DNA of 64,000 nucleotides from Gambelia wislizenii (taxonomy: Eukaryota > Chordata > Lepidosauria > Squamata > Crotaphytidae): positions 172,078,596 to 172,142,595 of the forward strand of contig JAUMIR010000005.1 in the NCBI GenBank assembly GCA_030847615.1, written 5' to 3'. The notes below the pieces were generated by a model, which saw only the letters and a program-made list of their open reading frames with translations, did not search any database and was not told the DNA's origin. The translations under genes and the position numbers were made by a program. Shown piece after piece: positions 55,431-64,000 of this stretch (positions within the stretch are counted from its first letter, which is position 1; each line of letters opens with the position of its first letter).

Positions 55431-56200
55431 AGCTCAAAAATGAGGCCTGTATACCAGTAATAACTGTAGAGAGCCCTCCAGTTAAAATTATACAAATTAT
55501 TTTATTAGAATAAACACAAGTAATAAACTATCATACACTCTTATGAACCATAGAAGGCTATTGAGGATAAAGGCTGAAGGATTGGTTAGAGAAAAGTCAG
55601 AAGTGGAGGGGTGATAGTTACCAGTCTCAGAGAAAGAGGTCTGCCCAGTGAAGAAACTCAGGCAGCCTCTGAGGGTGGCCCGGCGAGTCCAACAGAGTGT
55701 CTTGGTCCATCTGTAACACATGTGTTTGGGGTCTGGGCTAGGGTATTTATACCCTCTTTCGTATCCTGGAGGGGTACTCTGGTTATGACAATGTCTGGAT
55801 GGCTTTCTCATGGGGTGGACAAATGGTCTGAAACTGAACTGATTGCCTTAGCTTTGAAGTGACAAAGCATTGATGGTTCTGCAACAACCTCTCAATGTCT
55901 GGACAGGTAGGGTTATAGGGGAGATTTCTATAGGGTATGAGTGAGGAAAGGTCGCTGATTGCATGTTGAAGGGATTAGCATAGACCTTTTAATGGCCGGG
56001 TCTTCCTCATAATCCTATCTGGGCTTTCTCACCATTAGTATTCTAGGCATATCTCTGGTCATCATGACCTCAACTGTCTTTTGGTCAGCCTGACCCCCAA
56101 AGTCCCCGGTCACTGCAACCTTAAAAAGGTATCTAATATGTGCAGTTATTAGACCTTGCAGGAGGGGTGGTAGGGTACAGAAACATTTTTACCTGGAGAT
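55431..56200 (-). other. Possible LTR on the minus strand
   Basis: On the minus strand a GGGTATAAATACCC TATA-like palindrome (about 55741-55755) is followed some 245 bases later by an AATAAA signal (about 55500), a spacing suited to an LTR. The termini, a partner and a target duplication are not found. Confidence 0.35.
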
Positions 56201-56722
56201 TTATGAACAATGGCTAGATTCCTGTTGGCGACATACACTGGCAAGCCAGGGTATAGCCAACATGTGTCATTTATGGACATTACAGAAGGAACTTATCATT
56301 ACTTGGTTGAGGATAAAGACACACACACTGTACCTTCCAAGTAGGGATAGGAAGAATTTTTTAAAAAAGAAAGAATTACAAACAACAACAAAAAAAAAAT
56401 TAGAAGAAAAATGGGCGGATGAGAATCTTTGCATTGTGAGGAGAATAAGTCCTAAACTCCAAATAGTCTTTGAAAGCTGTGTCATTTTTGAGGCCATTCT
56501 CACAGTGAAGAGAAAAACAGCGAAGTTGTTCATTATTCCCTGGGTGAATAAAATGAATGAAAATATACATTCCTATTCCAAGTGCCAGAAAGTGCTCCCA
56601 TAGACATTTAGTGACAGGGAGAGGTGGAGAACACCAGTGTAATCATCCAGTTGCAATTCTGCAGTGAGAAGAAGAGAGCAGGCAGGAGATTTTACGTGAA
56701 TGTGCAGAAAATTGTTAGCTAT
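56201..56722. other. Unassigned sequence
   Basis: A plus frame at 56262-56603 is Lys-rich owing to A runs and has no domain. Confidence 0.5.
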
Positions 56723-56750
56723 ATTTATTATTATTATTATTATTATTATT
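56723..56750. repeat. (ATT)n microsatellite
   Basis: About nine ATT units. Confidence 0.95.
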
Positions 56751-56769
56751 GAGTTGCTGCTCCCAACCT

Positions 56770-56852
56770 AAGCAGACATCAAATCAATTAGTAAATCTAC
56801 ACGTATGTAAATCCCATTGCTTCAATGGTTCTACTGTAGTTGAGACTAACAA
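56770..56852. mobile_element. Decayed MITE, family M1 copy 2
   Basis: AATCCCATTGCTTCAATGG and CTACTGTAGTTGAGACTAAC match the right half of the 5.2-kb palindrome. The left half is unclear. Confidence 0.5.
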
Positions 56853-57114
56853 TTTCGAGAAAAAGGCATAACTAGCAATGCCTTTTCACAAACAATTTTT
56901 TTTTGTGCACCATAAGTCAAAATAACGTGGCTGATTTTAGAGACTATGCTCTTTCACTTGAGAGGAAGTTTGCTATTTTCTACTCTGCCTCAAGCTGTGA
57001 AACATCATGGGCCATATTTACAGCAACAGTGCTACATGGCAGAAACATATTCAGTTGAAAAACTAGTCTTCCTTCTCCGGCCGATTTTCCCCTTCTTGTG
57101 CCAAGGATATATAC

Positions 57115-58032
57115 AGGGCCCTTTCACATAATATAATTATAGTAGTTTGATACCATTTTAACTATGATAGTTCCATTCTATAGATTCTGGTATTTGTCAT
57201 TTCACGAGGTGGGCATTACCTGGCAGCATAGCCAACCAGGTAAACAAAGGGTTAAGGGTGTATTAGGTTAAGTTTATGGGGGTCAACATCAGTGATAGCT
57301 GACCAATGAGATGACCACCTGGAGGGAGCTTTGAGATGCCTCTGGGAAAAGGTGATAAATACTGCCTCAGGGGCCAGTAGGCAAAGAAGAATATAGAGAG
57401 GCCTGAGCCAGGGGGACTCTCATCCCAAAGGTCTAGGCTTACAGTCCCCACAAACATGCAACACATCTGGATTGCACTCCTCATGAGTAGATTAGGGAAA
57501 CATTTAGCTTAGCCATGTCAGGGCTTATGTTTATTTTATAAACTTGGCTGGAATGTCAGACTTATCTGTAGCTTTGCAACTCTTAACTGTGCCTGAATGA
57601 ATGTGTCTTCATGTGAGAGGAATACTCTTTACTCTGCAGTTCTGCTTAGAATAAAACTGCCTTTAAAAACAGTTTTCCTTTCTGCACACTTCTTTTTCAT
57701 GTGCCTTGCTTGGCTCTCTTCCCACAGGGGTTGCAGGAGGTAAACCTCTGAAGAGTCAGAGTGAAAGTACAAATTGAACCCTGTAACTTCCCATTGGATC
57801 ACACTGAAAGGATTAAAGTCAATAGATGGTGGCAGCTGGTATAAATGGTCTCTGGAGGGCCCATTCTGTTCAGCAGAAACAAGAGGAAGGGACCCACCAC
57901 ATAAGAGAAACGTCACACAAGGTATTAAGAATTCTCCAGTGCCTCCCCAAACTACAAATTGCAGAATTCCATAAGATGCAGTTATAACATGGTATAAAAG
58001 TGCTATGTTTGTGTACTGTGAAAGAGCCCACA
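57115..58032. mobile_element. GGGC-ended DNA transposon (family P), split by repeat B, TSD ACA
   Basis: The element runs 57118-57211 and resumes 57916-58029. GGGCCCTTTCACATAAT at the left is inverse to CTGTGAAAGAGCCC at the right, and ACA flanks both ends (57115-57117, 58030-58032). The inner halves (AGATTCTGGTATTTGT and CAAACTACAAATTGCAGAAT) are also roughly inverted. Repeat B occupies the middle. Confidence 0.75.
57205..57922 (+). mobile_element. Repeat B, copy 2 (LTR-like), possible TSD
   Basis: The body 57212-57915 matches 35951-36608 in inverse orientation: AGCCAACCAGGTAAACAAAG, AGAATAAAACTGCCTTTAAA, AGTCAGAGTGAAAGTACAAA and GTAACTTCCCATTGGATCAC in order. CACGAGG (57205-57211) and CACAAGG (57916-57922) would be a 7-bp duplication with one mismatch. 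TGGG...GTCA ends and AATAAA suggest an LTR of about 700 bp. No coding sequence is recognised. Confidence 0.65.
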
Positions 58033-58614
58033 ATAATTGCAATACCAGTATATTTCTCCCTTCTATCACAAACAGAAGCAATTTACTTTCAGTTCAAACA
58101 GTATACACCTGTGGAAAAAGAGGCAGTATTTACATGAAAAATGTATTCCCCCCCCCACAACATCAAAGCATTCAAACAAACAAAAAAAAATTGGATATTT
58201 CTACAGTGGATTAGGATACTGAATGTGATAATGTTTGCTCAATTCAGGGTTAATAATCTCACCCTGTATCAATGTAACAAATGGCATATGTGGAAATGGC
58301 ATGCAATCCTTAGGAAAGAATTTTACTTCAAAGATGTGTTTTGCTACACAAAAGATAAAGAGGGGATGTGGCTTGAAACGTTAAATCTGAAGAAGAATGA
58401 AGATTGTTTCTTGGTGTGTTTCCACAAAGGTCATGCTTTTAAGCAAAAGTTTACTTAATCCTTGTTCTATATCAAAAGTAAACAGGAGAATTTCAGGTTG
58501 CAGATAAAAATACAAGAACATGAGAAACCAAGTACGAGGAACAACAGGCAAATGCCAGAATGCACAAAAGATCCACCCAACCAGCACCCCTTGGTGCTGA
58601 ATAGAAAAAAAAAT
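58033..58614. other. Unassigned sequence
   Basis: Short plus-strand frames (58141-58458, 58462-58680) show no recognised domain. No gene is assigned. Confidence 0.45.
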
Positions 58615-58706
58615 ATCTACTTCAAAAATATTTTAGGAAACCCCAAATTAGCCAATATTTTGAAAATAAATGGCCAGTAAATTTTTTCAAAGGCCTTCTC
58701 AGTATC
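58615..58706 (-). mobile_element. L1 LINE ORF2 fragment
   Basis: On the minus strand DTEKAFEKIYWPF and ANLGFPKIF match the L1 RT motif-A region (DAEKAFD type). It is cut abruptly at 58706, exactly where the next LINE begins, so that LINE inserted into it. The remainder may lie beyond the window. Confidence 0.7.
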
Positions 58707-59541
58707 GGGGGGAAGGGCAAGATGGCGACGGACTAACAACTTCTGAATTGTAATCCCATTAACATCTGGCATTACCACCCACATATACCTCAAAAACGCC
58801 ATCCAAAGGCAAGAAAAGAAATCGGACGAGCCCCTGTAATAATAATGACAATCAGGGATCCTCCAAAGCAGAAAAACAGATGAGGATTGACTCACTCTTC
58901 CCAGAGGCAGAGACAACACAGCTCATGAGTAACATATCTGGAACAACAGCTCCTTCTTTATTCCCTAAGCCATCACAGACACTTGAACTAAACAAACCAG
59001 ATTCCTCAATTCCTCAAAGTGTAAATATAAATTATGGGCCACAGCAAGTTGATAACAAAGTCAAACTCTCGGAGCTGGGCAGCATTCCCTACAATAACAG
59101 CACTCAGCTCTTTTATGATTTCTGCAAACTGTCCATAGAGACATTGATTCTTATTTTGCAAAGACTAAATGACATTACAAACAAGCTTTCCCAACAAGCT
59201 TTTCAATGGCAAAACACATATGGTACACAGGGGGTTAAAAATGTAGCAGATTTGGAGGAAATGTGCTCTGCTACATCACAGGATGCAGTTAATCACTGCC
59301 GAGTGTTACAGAAAAATCAGCTCCTGCTACAAATACATCACAATGCCCATATATGGAACAGCCAGACGTCAGTTGTGAGATACCTTTCCCAACTTTTAAA
59401 CATGCACAGCAGAACAATTGATTTACTAGACTGCCACTTTTTACCCTGCTCAAGAGCTAGTAAACAATTTTTTTTACCTTTAACCAGGCAAATATTCCTA
59501 ACAGGCTGTTACGGAAAAGAAATTTCCTCTGGAATACACAT

Positions 59542-60548
59542 TACAGTCGTCCCTTCACATTTGCGGGGGTTCCGTTCCGCGGAGCCCCGCGAATGTGAAA
59601 AACCCGCGAATAACAAACACCCCTCCCCCTCCCTGCCCAGGCCTTCGCGGGGCCTTCCTAGGCCCCGCGGAGGTCTCCCCGGCCCTCCCTCCCTCCCTGC
59701 CCAGGCCTTCGCGGGGCCTTCCTAGGCCCCGCGGAGGCCTCCCCGGCCCTCCCTCCCTCCCTGCCCAGGCCTTCGCGGGGCCTTCCTAGGCCCCGCGGAG
59801 GTCTCCCCGGCCCTCCCTCCCTCCCTGCCCAGGCCTTCGCGGGGCCTTCCTAGGCCCTGCGGAGGTCTCCCCGGCCCTCCCTCCCTCCCTCCCTGCCCAG
59901 GCCTTCGCGGGGCCTCCCCACCCCTCCCCAGGCCTTCGCGGGGCCTCCGGAGGGCCTCCGGGGGTCCCATGAAGGCCTTTGCACCGCTCCCCAGGCCTTC
60001 GCGGGGTCTCCGGAGGCCCTCCGGGGGTCCCGCGAAGGCCTCCCCACCCCTCACCAGGCCTTCGCGGGGCCTCCGGAGGGCCTCCGGGGGTCCCGCGAAG
60101 GCCTCCCCACCTCTCCCCAGGCCTTCGCGGGGCCTCCGGAGGGCCTCCGGGGGTCCCGCGAAGGCCTCCCCACCCCTCACCAGGCCTTCGCGGGGCCTCC
60201 GGAGGGCCTCCGGGGGTCCCGCGAAGGCCTCCCCACCCCTCCCCATGCCTTCGCGGGGCCTCCGGAGGGCCTCCGGGGGTCCCGCGAAGGCCTTCGCACC
60301 GCTCCCCAGGCCTTCGTGGGGCCTCCGAAGGGCCTCCGGGGGTCCTGCGAAGGCCTCCCCACCCCTCCCCAGGCCTTCGTGGGGCCTCCGGGCGTCCCGC
60401 GAAGGCCTCCCCACCCCTCCCCAGGTCTTTCACGGGGCCTCTGGAGGCCCCGTGTCGCGGTTTTGGGGGGGCCCGGGGGGGCCCTCCCAAAACCGCGAAT
60501 AACCGAAACCGCGAATGTCAAGTTCGCGAATGTGAAGGGACAACTGTA
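59542..60548. mobile_element. Tigger-like element with CpG-rich palindromic minisatellite
   Basis: The element spans 59544-60546 (1003 bp). Left end CAGTCGTCCCTTCACATTTG; right end CGAATGTGAAGGGACAACTG, its inverse. TA is duplicated at 59542-59543 and 60547-60548. Short terminal parts (about 90 bp each) enclose a tandem array. The TA duplication and CAGT(T/C)GTCCCT ends place it in the TcMar/Tigger group. No transposase; all long frames on both strands come from the array, whose main period is a multiple of three and lacks stops. Confidence 0.9.
59635..60450. repeat. 63/64-bp CpG-rich minisatellite of hairpin units
   Basis: Two related arrays follow each other. Four 64-bp units start at about 59635, 59699, 59763 and 59827. 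After a partial unit, 63-bp units start at 59930 and every 63 bases to 60371, then a shortened unit. Each 63-bp unit contains GGCCTTCGCGGG and its exact inverse CCCGCGAAGGCC, so every unit can form its own stem. CpG sites are conserved across units. Single-strand hairpins would be strong and may explain the array growth. Confidence 0.95.
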
Positions 60549-61341
60549 TATAGAAATTAACAGAGTTTTTAAGGATGAGATAGTCCGTGACCTCAACACA
60601 GGGAAAACAGCAACAATAACACAAAGAAGCAATAATTCTGCACAGCAAGAGAGAGAACCTAAACATACCTCAAAGGAAGAAGCTCAGGCTATAAATCAAG
60701 AAGTAATTAAACTGAGAAAAAAACTCACAGATATTTGGGATCACACTCCCACAATACAGCTGATGAGAGATACCATCCTGAGTCAATCTAACAGCAATCC
60801 AGCCCCATTGAAATCAGCCCCCCCTCGCAGAAAACTGTCAGTGCATTTTTCTGATTTTTCTGACAATGAAAGCGAAAGTGATGACTCTCTACTTACAATC
60901 AAGGAAGCCTTGAAATCCCGAGTTGTAGCCAACACCCCTTCAAAAACGGAATATACTGCAGATGCACCCCCATCTACAATTAAACTCCAGGGGTCTCAAA
61001 CATCCCTGTGCAAACCTAGTTCAAGGGAAAAACAGTTTTCACTGCCACCTACCTTATCTCCTAAGCCAAAGAATGCCTCCCTCACTAACGAGATGGGATC
61101 CTTGCTTGCTTGTGATCCTTATTTCACTTCCCATGCTGCATTGATTCTTCCAATCTCCCTTCCAGAACAGGCAGGGCAGGAAGAACGGGAATGTGATTCA
61201 TTACCCCTCCATCCACAGAGGAGGACACAGCCATATTCAACCCAGCCATTTAACCAACTGCCATCAGATGAATTACCCATCCAGCCTGTGGCCTGCAATG
61301 CGACTGCCTGACTTCCAACAGACCAGCACAAGGTTACTCTT

Positions 61342-62440
61342 ATGAACTGGAACATCGCTGGGTGGCTGACGGCCCACAGAGATCCTTGTCCTAGTGACTT
61401 CCTCACCCAATATGACATTATACTGATCCAGGAAAAATGGACTAATAAGGATCTGTTATTAAATGGCTTTCAGTCATTCTCAATTCCAGCACAGACAGGG
61501 AAAAAGCATGGAAGAGCTAGAGGCGGCCTGGGTGTTCTGGTTTCCACCACCCTACGTGCCATAACAAGGCCTCTTTCCACTTTTAAAACATATGCCATGG
61601 CAGTGCTAATTCAATTTAACCATTGCAATTTGCTGATAATAAATGTCTACATGCCTCCAATGAAGAAGAAATCCCAAATCAGAGGCCTGTGGGCTGAATT
61701 GGAATCATACACTGCTAATCTCATGTTGCAGAACCCAAATGCATTTGTAATTTGGGGGGGGGGGTTGAATGCCAGACTGGGCCCCAACAATCATACCCTA
61801 TATGCCCAGCACAAATGCCCTCCTCCTGATTTTGAAGATGATGGAACCCACCTCATCCGATACTCAAAGGACAAGAAATCAAATTTTGCAAGACTTTGGA
61901 TCAAACAGTATTCAGGATGAACCTTCAAATCCTAAATGGTGCCCTGGAAAATGACTGCCCAGCTGAATTCACTTATCTCTCTGGGTCCAGAAGGAGTGCC
62001 ATTGACTACATGATCATTTCTAGGGACCTTCTTCCCTATGGCAAGGAATTAGAAGTTATGCCCAGATTTGAAAATGATCATTTTCCAATTCGGCTACATC
62101 TTAGTGACTTCACTCAGGAGACACACACCAGGGAGCGCTATCACCTTTCTGTGACAACATCAGGAAGGACTTATCACCGAGCTAAATGGACCCCCCAACT
62201 AAACCAAACAATAAGTAAGGTATTGGCTTCAGACCAACTTCAGCATCTTAGGACTGCCCTGATATCAGTTGAGTCCCCTGATGAAATCTTGGAAAATTAC
62301 AATACACTTACCCAAGCTCTACACCAATATCTAATCCATCAAAATAGTGTACATCAGTGGAAAGAACAACAGCACCACTCCAAACCATGGTTTGACAAGA
62401 AATGTGTTAATGCTAAAAAAGCCCTCATTGATCTGTCGGG
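61342..62440 (+). pseudogene. LINE ORF2, endonuclease domain
   Basis: From ATG 61342: MNWNIAGW (endonuclease motif with the catalytic-type N), IILIQEKW (E), RGGLGVLVS, LLIINVYMPP. The usual GDFN motif reads WGGGLNARLG within a ten-G run (about 61755-61764). The frame shifts near 61900 and resumes at 61896-62450 with YLSGSRRSAIDYMIIS and ENDHFPI (the SDH box has become NDH). The homopolymer and shift suggest loss of function. This enzyme would nick target DNA for target-primed reverse transcription. Confidence 0.85.
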
Positions 62441-62525
62441 GATGCTTTGATCAAGATTTCCTGCGTGGCAGGGGGTTGGACTGCATGGCCCTCGTGGTCT
62501 CTTCCAACTCTGCAATTCTATGATA
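62435..62525 (+). mobile_element. CR1 3' tail inserted in LINE ORF2
   Basis: GGCAGGGGGTTGGACTGCAT, GGCCCTCGTGGTCTCTTCC and AACTCTGCAATTCTATGAT form the CR1 3' terminus. It interrupts the ORF2 linker between endonuclease and RT. Being inside this LINE it inserted later. Target duplication not clear. Confidence 0.75.
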
Positions 62526-64000
62526 TTTATCACGGTTACCTATCTAATAACATCCCGGATGCTGTACCAATGCTGCTTCAACAGAAAAGAGACTACAAAA
62601 AACTGCTGATGAAAAAAGAAGCCATGAAGAATGACTGGACACAACTTATCCAGGCAGTCAGATCCAACAACACAGCTCTATTCTGGCATATTACATCAAG
62701 TTCCCAGAGAAATGGGCCAACTACAGTGGATTGTCACATCCCTCCAGGGATATGTGAGGATCACTTTCAAGCACTTTATGAGGACAATTATATTGAAAGT
62801 GGATGCACTTGCCAAAATATAGAAAATATCCAAGGGTGGCCACCAGTGACAGCGACAGAGATCAAGAACCTTGTAGCCCAGCTGAGAATGGGGAAGGCTC
62901 CAGGGGAAGACCTAATACCTGCAGAATCCATTAAAAACAACCCTGAATTTTGGGCCCCTATCCTGGCCTCACTTTTCACCTGTATCGACAAATATGGGCG
63001 AGCACCCAAGGACTGGGGCCTTGCAATCATCGTCCCCATATATTAAAAAGGAAGCAAGGATGATCCTGTCAACTACAGACCAATTAGTCTCCTCAGTACA
63101 ATCAGCAAACTCTATGCAAGACACTTATAGTGGAAATTTCAGACCTGGTTGGAACAAGAAAACATACTTGCAGAAGAACAAGCTGGCTTTAGGGAAGAAG
63201 GCCACTCCACCATAGACCAGTGCCTTGTACTCCACCACCTTATTGAAAAATACTCCACCTGCAGCACAGTTTCTCTCTACGCTGCCTTCATAGACTTTAA
63301 AGCAGCTTTTGACTCTATATCCCAAACCAAACTGTGGAAAAAACTGGAGGCTTCTTCGATCGACCGATGTTTACGCCATCTAATACGTATGCTGCATGAA
63401 GGGACCTCATTAAAAGTAAGATATTACCCCCCAGGGACATCTCACCAATGACATTGTCACTGAGAAGGGTGTCATGCAAGGCTGCATTCTACCTCCACTC
63501 CTGTTTAACTTCTACATCAATGATTTGGTGGATCACCTCAACAACACTAACTTCCATCTCCCAAAATTAGAGGGAATGCATATCTCAACGCTGCTTTATG
63601 CGGATGATGCAGCAGTACTTTCAAGAACTCCCATTGGACTAAAAAGAGCCCTAAGAGCACTAACACAATATTGCAGAGTGGAACAGCTAGAACTCAACTA
63701 TCAAAGAACTAAAATCATGGCATTTGCTAAAAGGCCTAAGAACTGCAACTGGAATATAGATGGCCAAAAGACTGAGCAGGTCTCTTGCTTCAAATACCTG
63801 GGGGTAATTTTTCAAGCCACTGGTAGTAGGAAAGCGTATAGGGAGTATGCTGCTTGCAATGAGCAGAGGCGTACAACAGCCATTCTCAAATTTCTTAAGA
63901 TAAGAGGAAGCCACTATTTACCTGCAGTGCTCAAACTCTTTGAAGCCAAACCAGTAGCTCAACTGCTTTATGGATCCCAATTGGGACCCTTCCCCAACCC
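62526..64000 (+). pseudogene. LINE ORF2, reverse-transcriptase domain (runs off window)
   Basis: GKAPGEDLIPAESI at about 62890 is the RT0/1 region; KDWGLAIIVPIY ends at a TAA (63044-63046). NYRPISLLSTISKLYARHL follows, then a TAG (63127-63129). LAEEQAGFREEGHSTIDQ, AAFIDFKAAFDSI (motif A, 63285 on), a frame change near 63449, MQGCILPPLLFNFYINDL (motif B), LLYADDAAVLS (motif C with YADD intact, about 63595) and FKYLGVIFQ. The sequence ends in the thumb/connection region. Stops and shifts make this copy inactive. Confidence 0.85.

Larger units (their letters stand above)
58880..61311 (+). pseudogene. LINE ORF1, interrupted by Tigger-like element
   Basis: The first part (58880-59543) encodes about 220 residues starting MRIDSLFPEAETTQLMSN with long helical stretches (ELGSIPYNNSTQLFYDFCKL, LILILQRLNDITNKLSQQ). 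The second part (60549-61311) continues in a compatible frame with EEAQAINQEVIKLRKKLTD, likely coiled coil, then a Ser/Pro-rich end (FSDFSDNESESDD). A 1003-bp transposon separates them. Apart from that insertion both parts are open. No RNA-recognition or zinc-knuckle motif is seen. The spacer to ORF2 is about 30 bases. Probably a nucleic-acid chaperone role by analogy only. Confidence 0.65.
58707..64000 (+). mobile_element. Two-ORF non-LTR retrotransposon with preserved 5' end
   Basis: The 5' end is marked by GGGGGGAAGGG and a YY1-like CAAGATGGCG at 58718-58727, about ten bases inside the element, the position used in mammalian L1 promoters. It carries a 5' leader, ORF1 (58880-61311), a short spacer and ORF2 (from 61342) with an apurinic-type endonuclease followed by RT. 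It extends past the window end. It contains a Tigger-like insertion in ORF1 and a CR1 tail in ORF2. The clade is unresolved: an I-group relative such as Vingi is possible, while the apurinic-type endonuclease argues against R2/R4. Confidence 0.8.

Noticed and set aside
59722..60490. Long Gly/Pro/Arg-rich reading frames on both strands over the GC-rich array
   Set aside because: All frames stay open because the 63-bp unit is a multiple of three and lacks stop triplets. The peptides are 21-residue repeats on both strands and have no start context.
60316..61311. A 331-residue plus-strand protein
   Set aside because: Its first part is minisatellite translation and only its second part is LINE ORF1; the join is created by the transposon insertion.
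62447..63046. A 199-residue plus-strand protein starting at 62447
   Set aside because: Its start lies in an inserted CR1 tail; only the remainder is LINE ORF2.
1..64000. A host multi-exon gene, tRNA gene, CRISPR array or prokaryotic operon
   Set aside because: Every frame with a recognisable domain belongs to a retroelement, and tandem repeats here are microsatellites or minisatellites without spacer structure. tRNA-like boxes occur only in the SINE.

Overview
This window is vertebrate nuclear DNA, most likely from a squamate reptile (an iguanian-type lizard is the best guess). That rests on the transposon community: CR1 copies ending in the ATTCTATGATTCTATG-type tail, L1, RTE/BovB-like and L2-like LINEs, a tRNA-derived SINE, a DIRS-like retroelement, a Ty1/copia element, retroviral debris, and many hAT-like, Tigger-like and 3-bp-TSD non-autonomous DNA transposons. 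I found no host protein-coding gene, tRNA, rRNA, CRISPR array or prokaryotic feature. Nearly every open frame is transposon debris or a low-complexity artefact.

Layout. 1-9.3 kb: mostly unassigned sequence with a CT microsatellite, a GC-rich unclassified block, a SINE, a solo LTR, a CR1 tail, Tigger-like MITEs and two large palindromes. 9.35-12.65 kb: an old minus-strand CR1 that still shows its ORF1 esterase-like region, endonuclease start and reverse-transcriptase start, split by the 3' end of an endogenous retrovirus (env TM plus one LTR). 12.7-23.1 kb: LINE tails (L2, CR1, RTE, L1) and small repeats. 23.64-27.73 kb: a 5'-truncated L1 with a 14-bp target-site duplication (TSD). 27.8-31.5 kb: MITEs, an RTE tail, a solo LTR. 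31.65-36.6 kb: an inverted-repeat element, a promoter-like block, a minus-strand DIRS-like element with a tyrosine recombinase and an hAT-like insertion, a second TSD-flanked L1 tail, and a repeat ('B') shared with 57 kb. 37-45.4 kb: MITEs, including one with an internal minisatellite. 46.2-54.3 kb: a GT-rich minisatellite carrying a Ty1/copia element, plus a nearby duplicate of the array/LTR junction. 54.3-58.7 kb: RTE tail, possible LTR, MITE split by repeat B, L1 fragment. 58.7-64 kb: a LINE with its 5' end preserved, ORF1 split by a Tigger-like element holding a palindromic CpG-rich 63/64-bp minisatellite, and a broken ORF2 running off the window.

The insertions are nested, so relative ages can be read: ERV within CR1, L1 within repeat B, repeat B within a MITE, an hAT-like element within DIRS, and a Tigger-like element within LINE ORF1. 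The most unusual signals are the two Tigger-like elements that have gained internal minisatellites, the duplicated copia/minisatellite junction, the copia element primed by an initiator-tRNA half molecule, and a set of GGGC-ended elements with 3-bp TSDs of varied sequence. All comparisons were made by eye; family names are inferences from motifs, not database matches.
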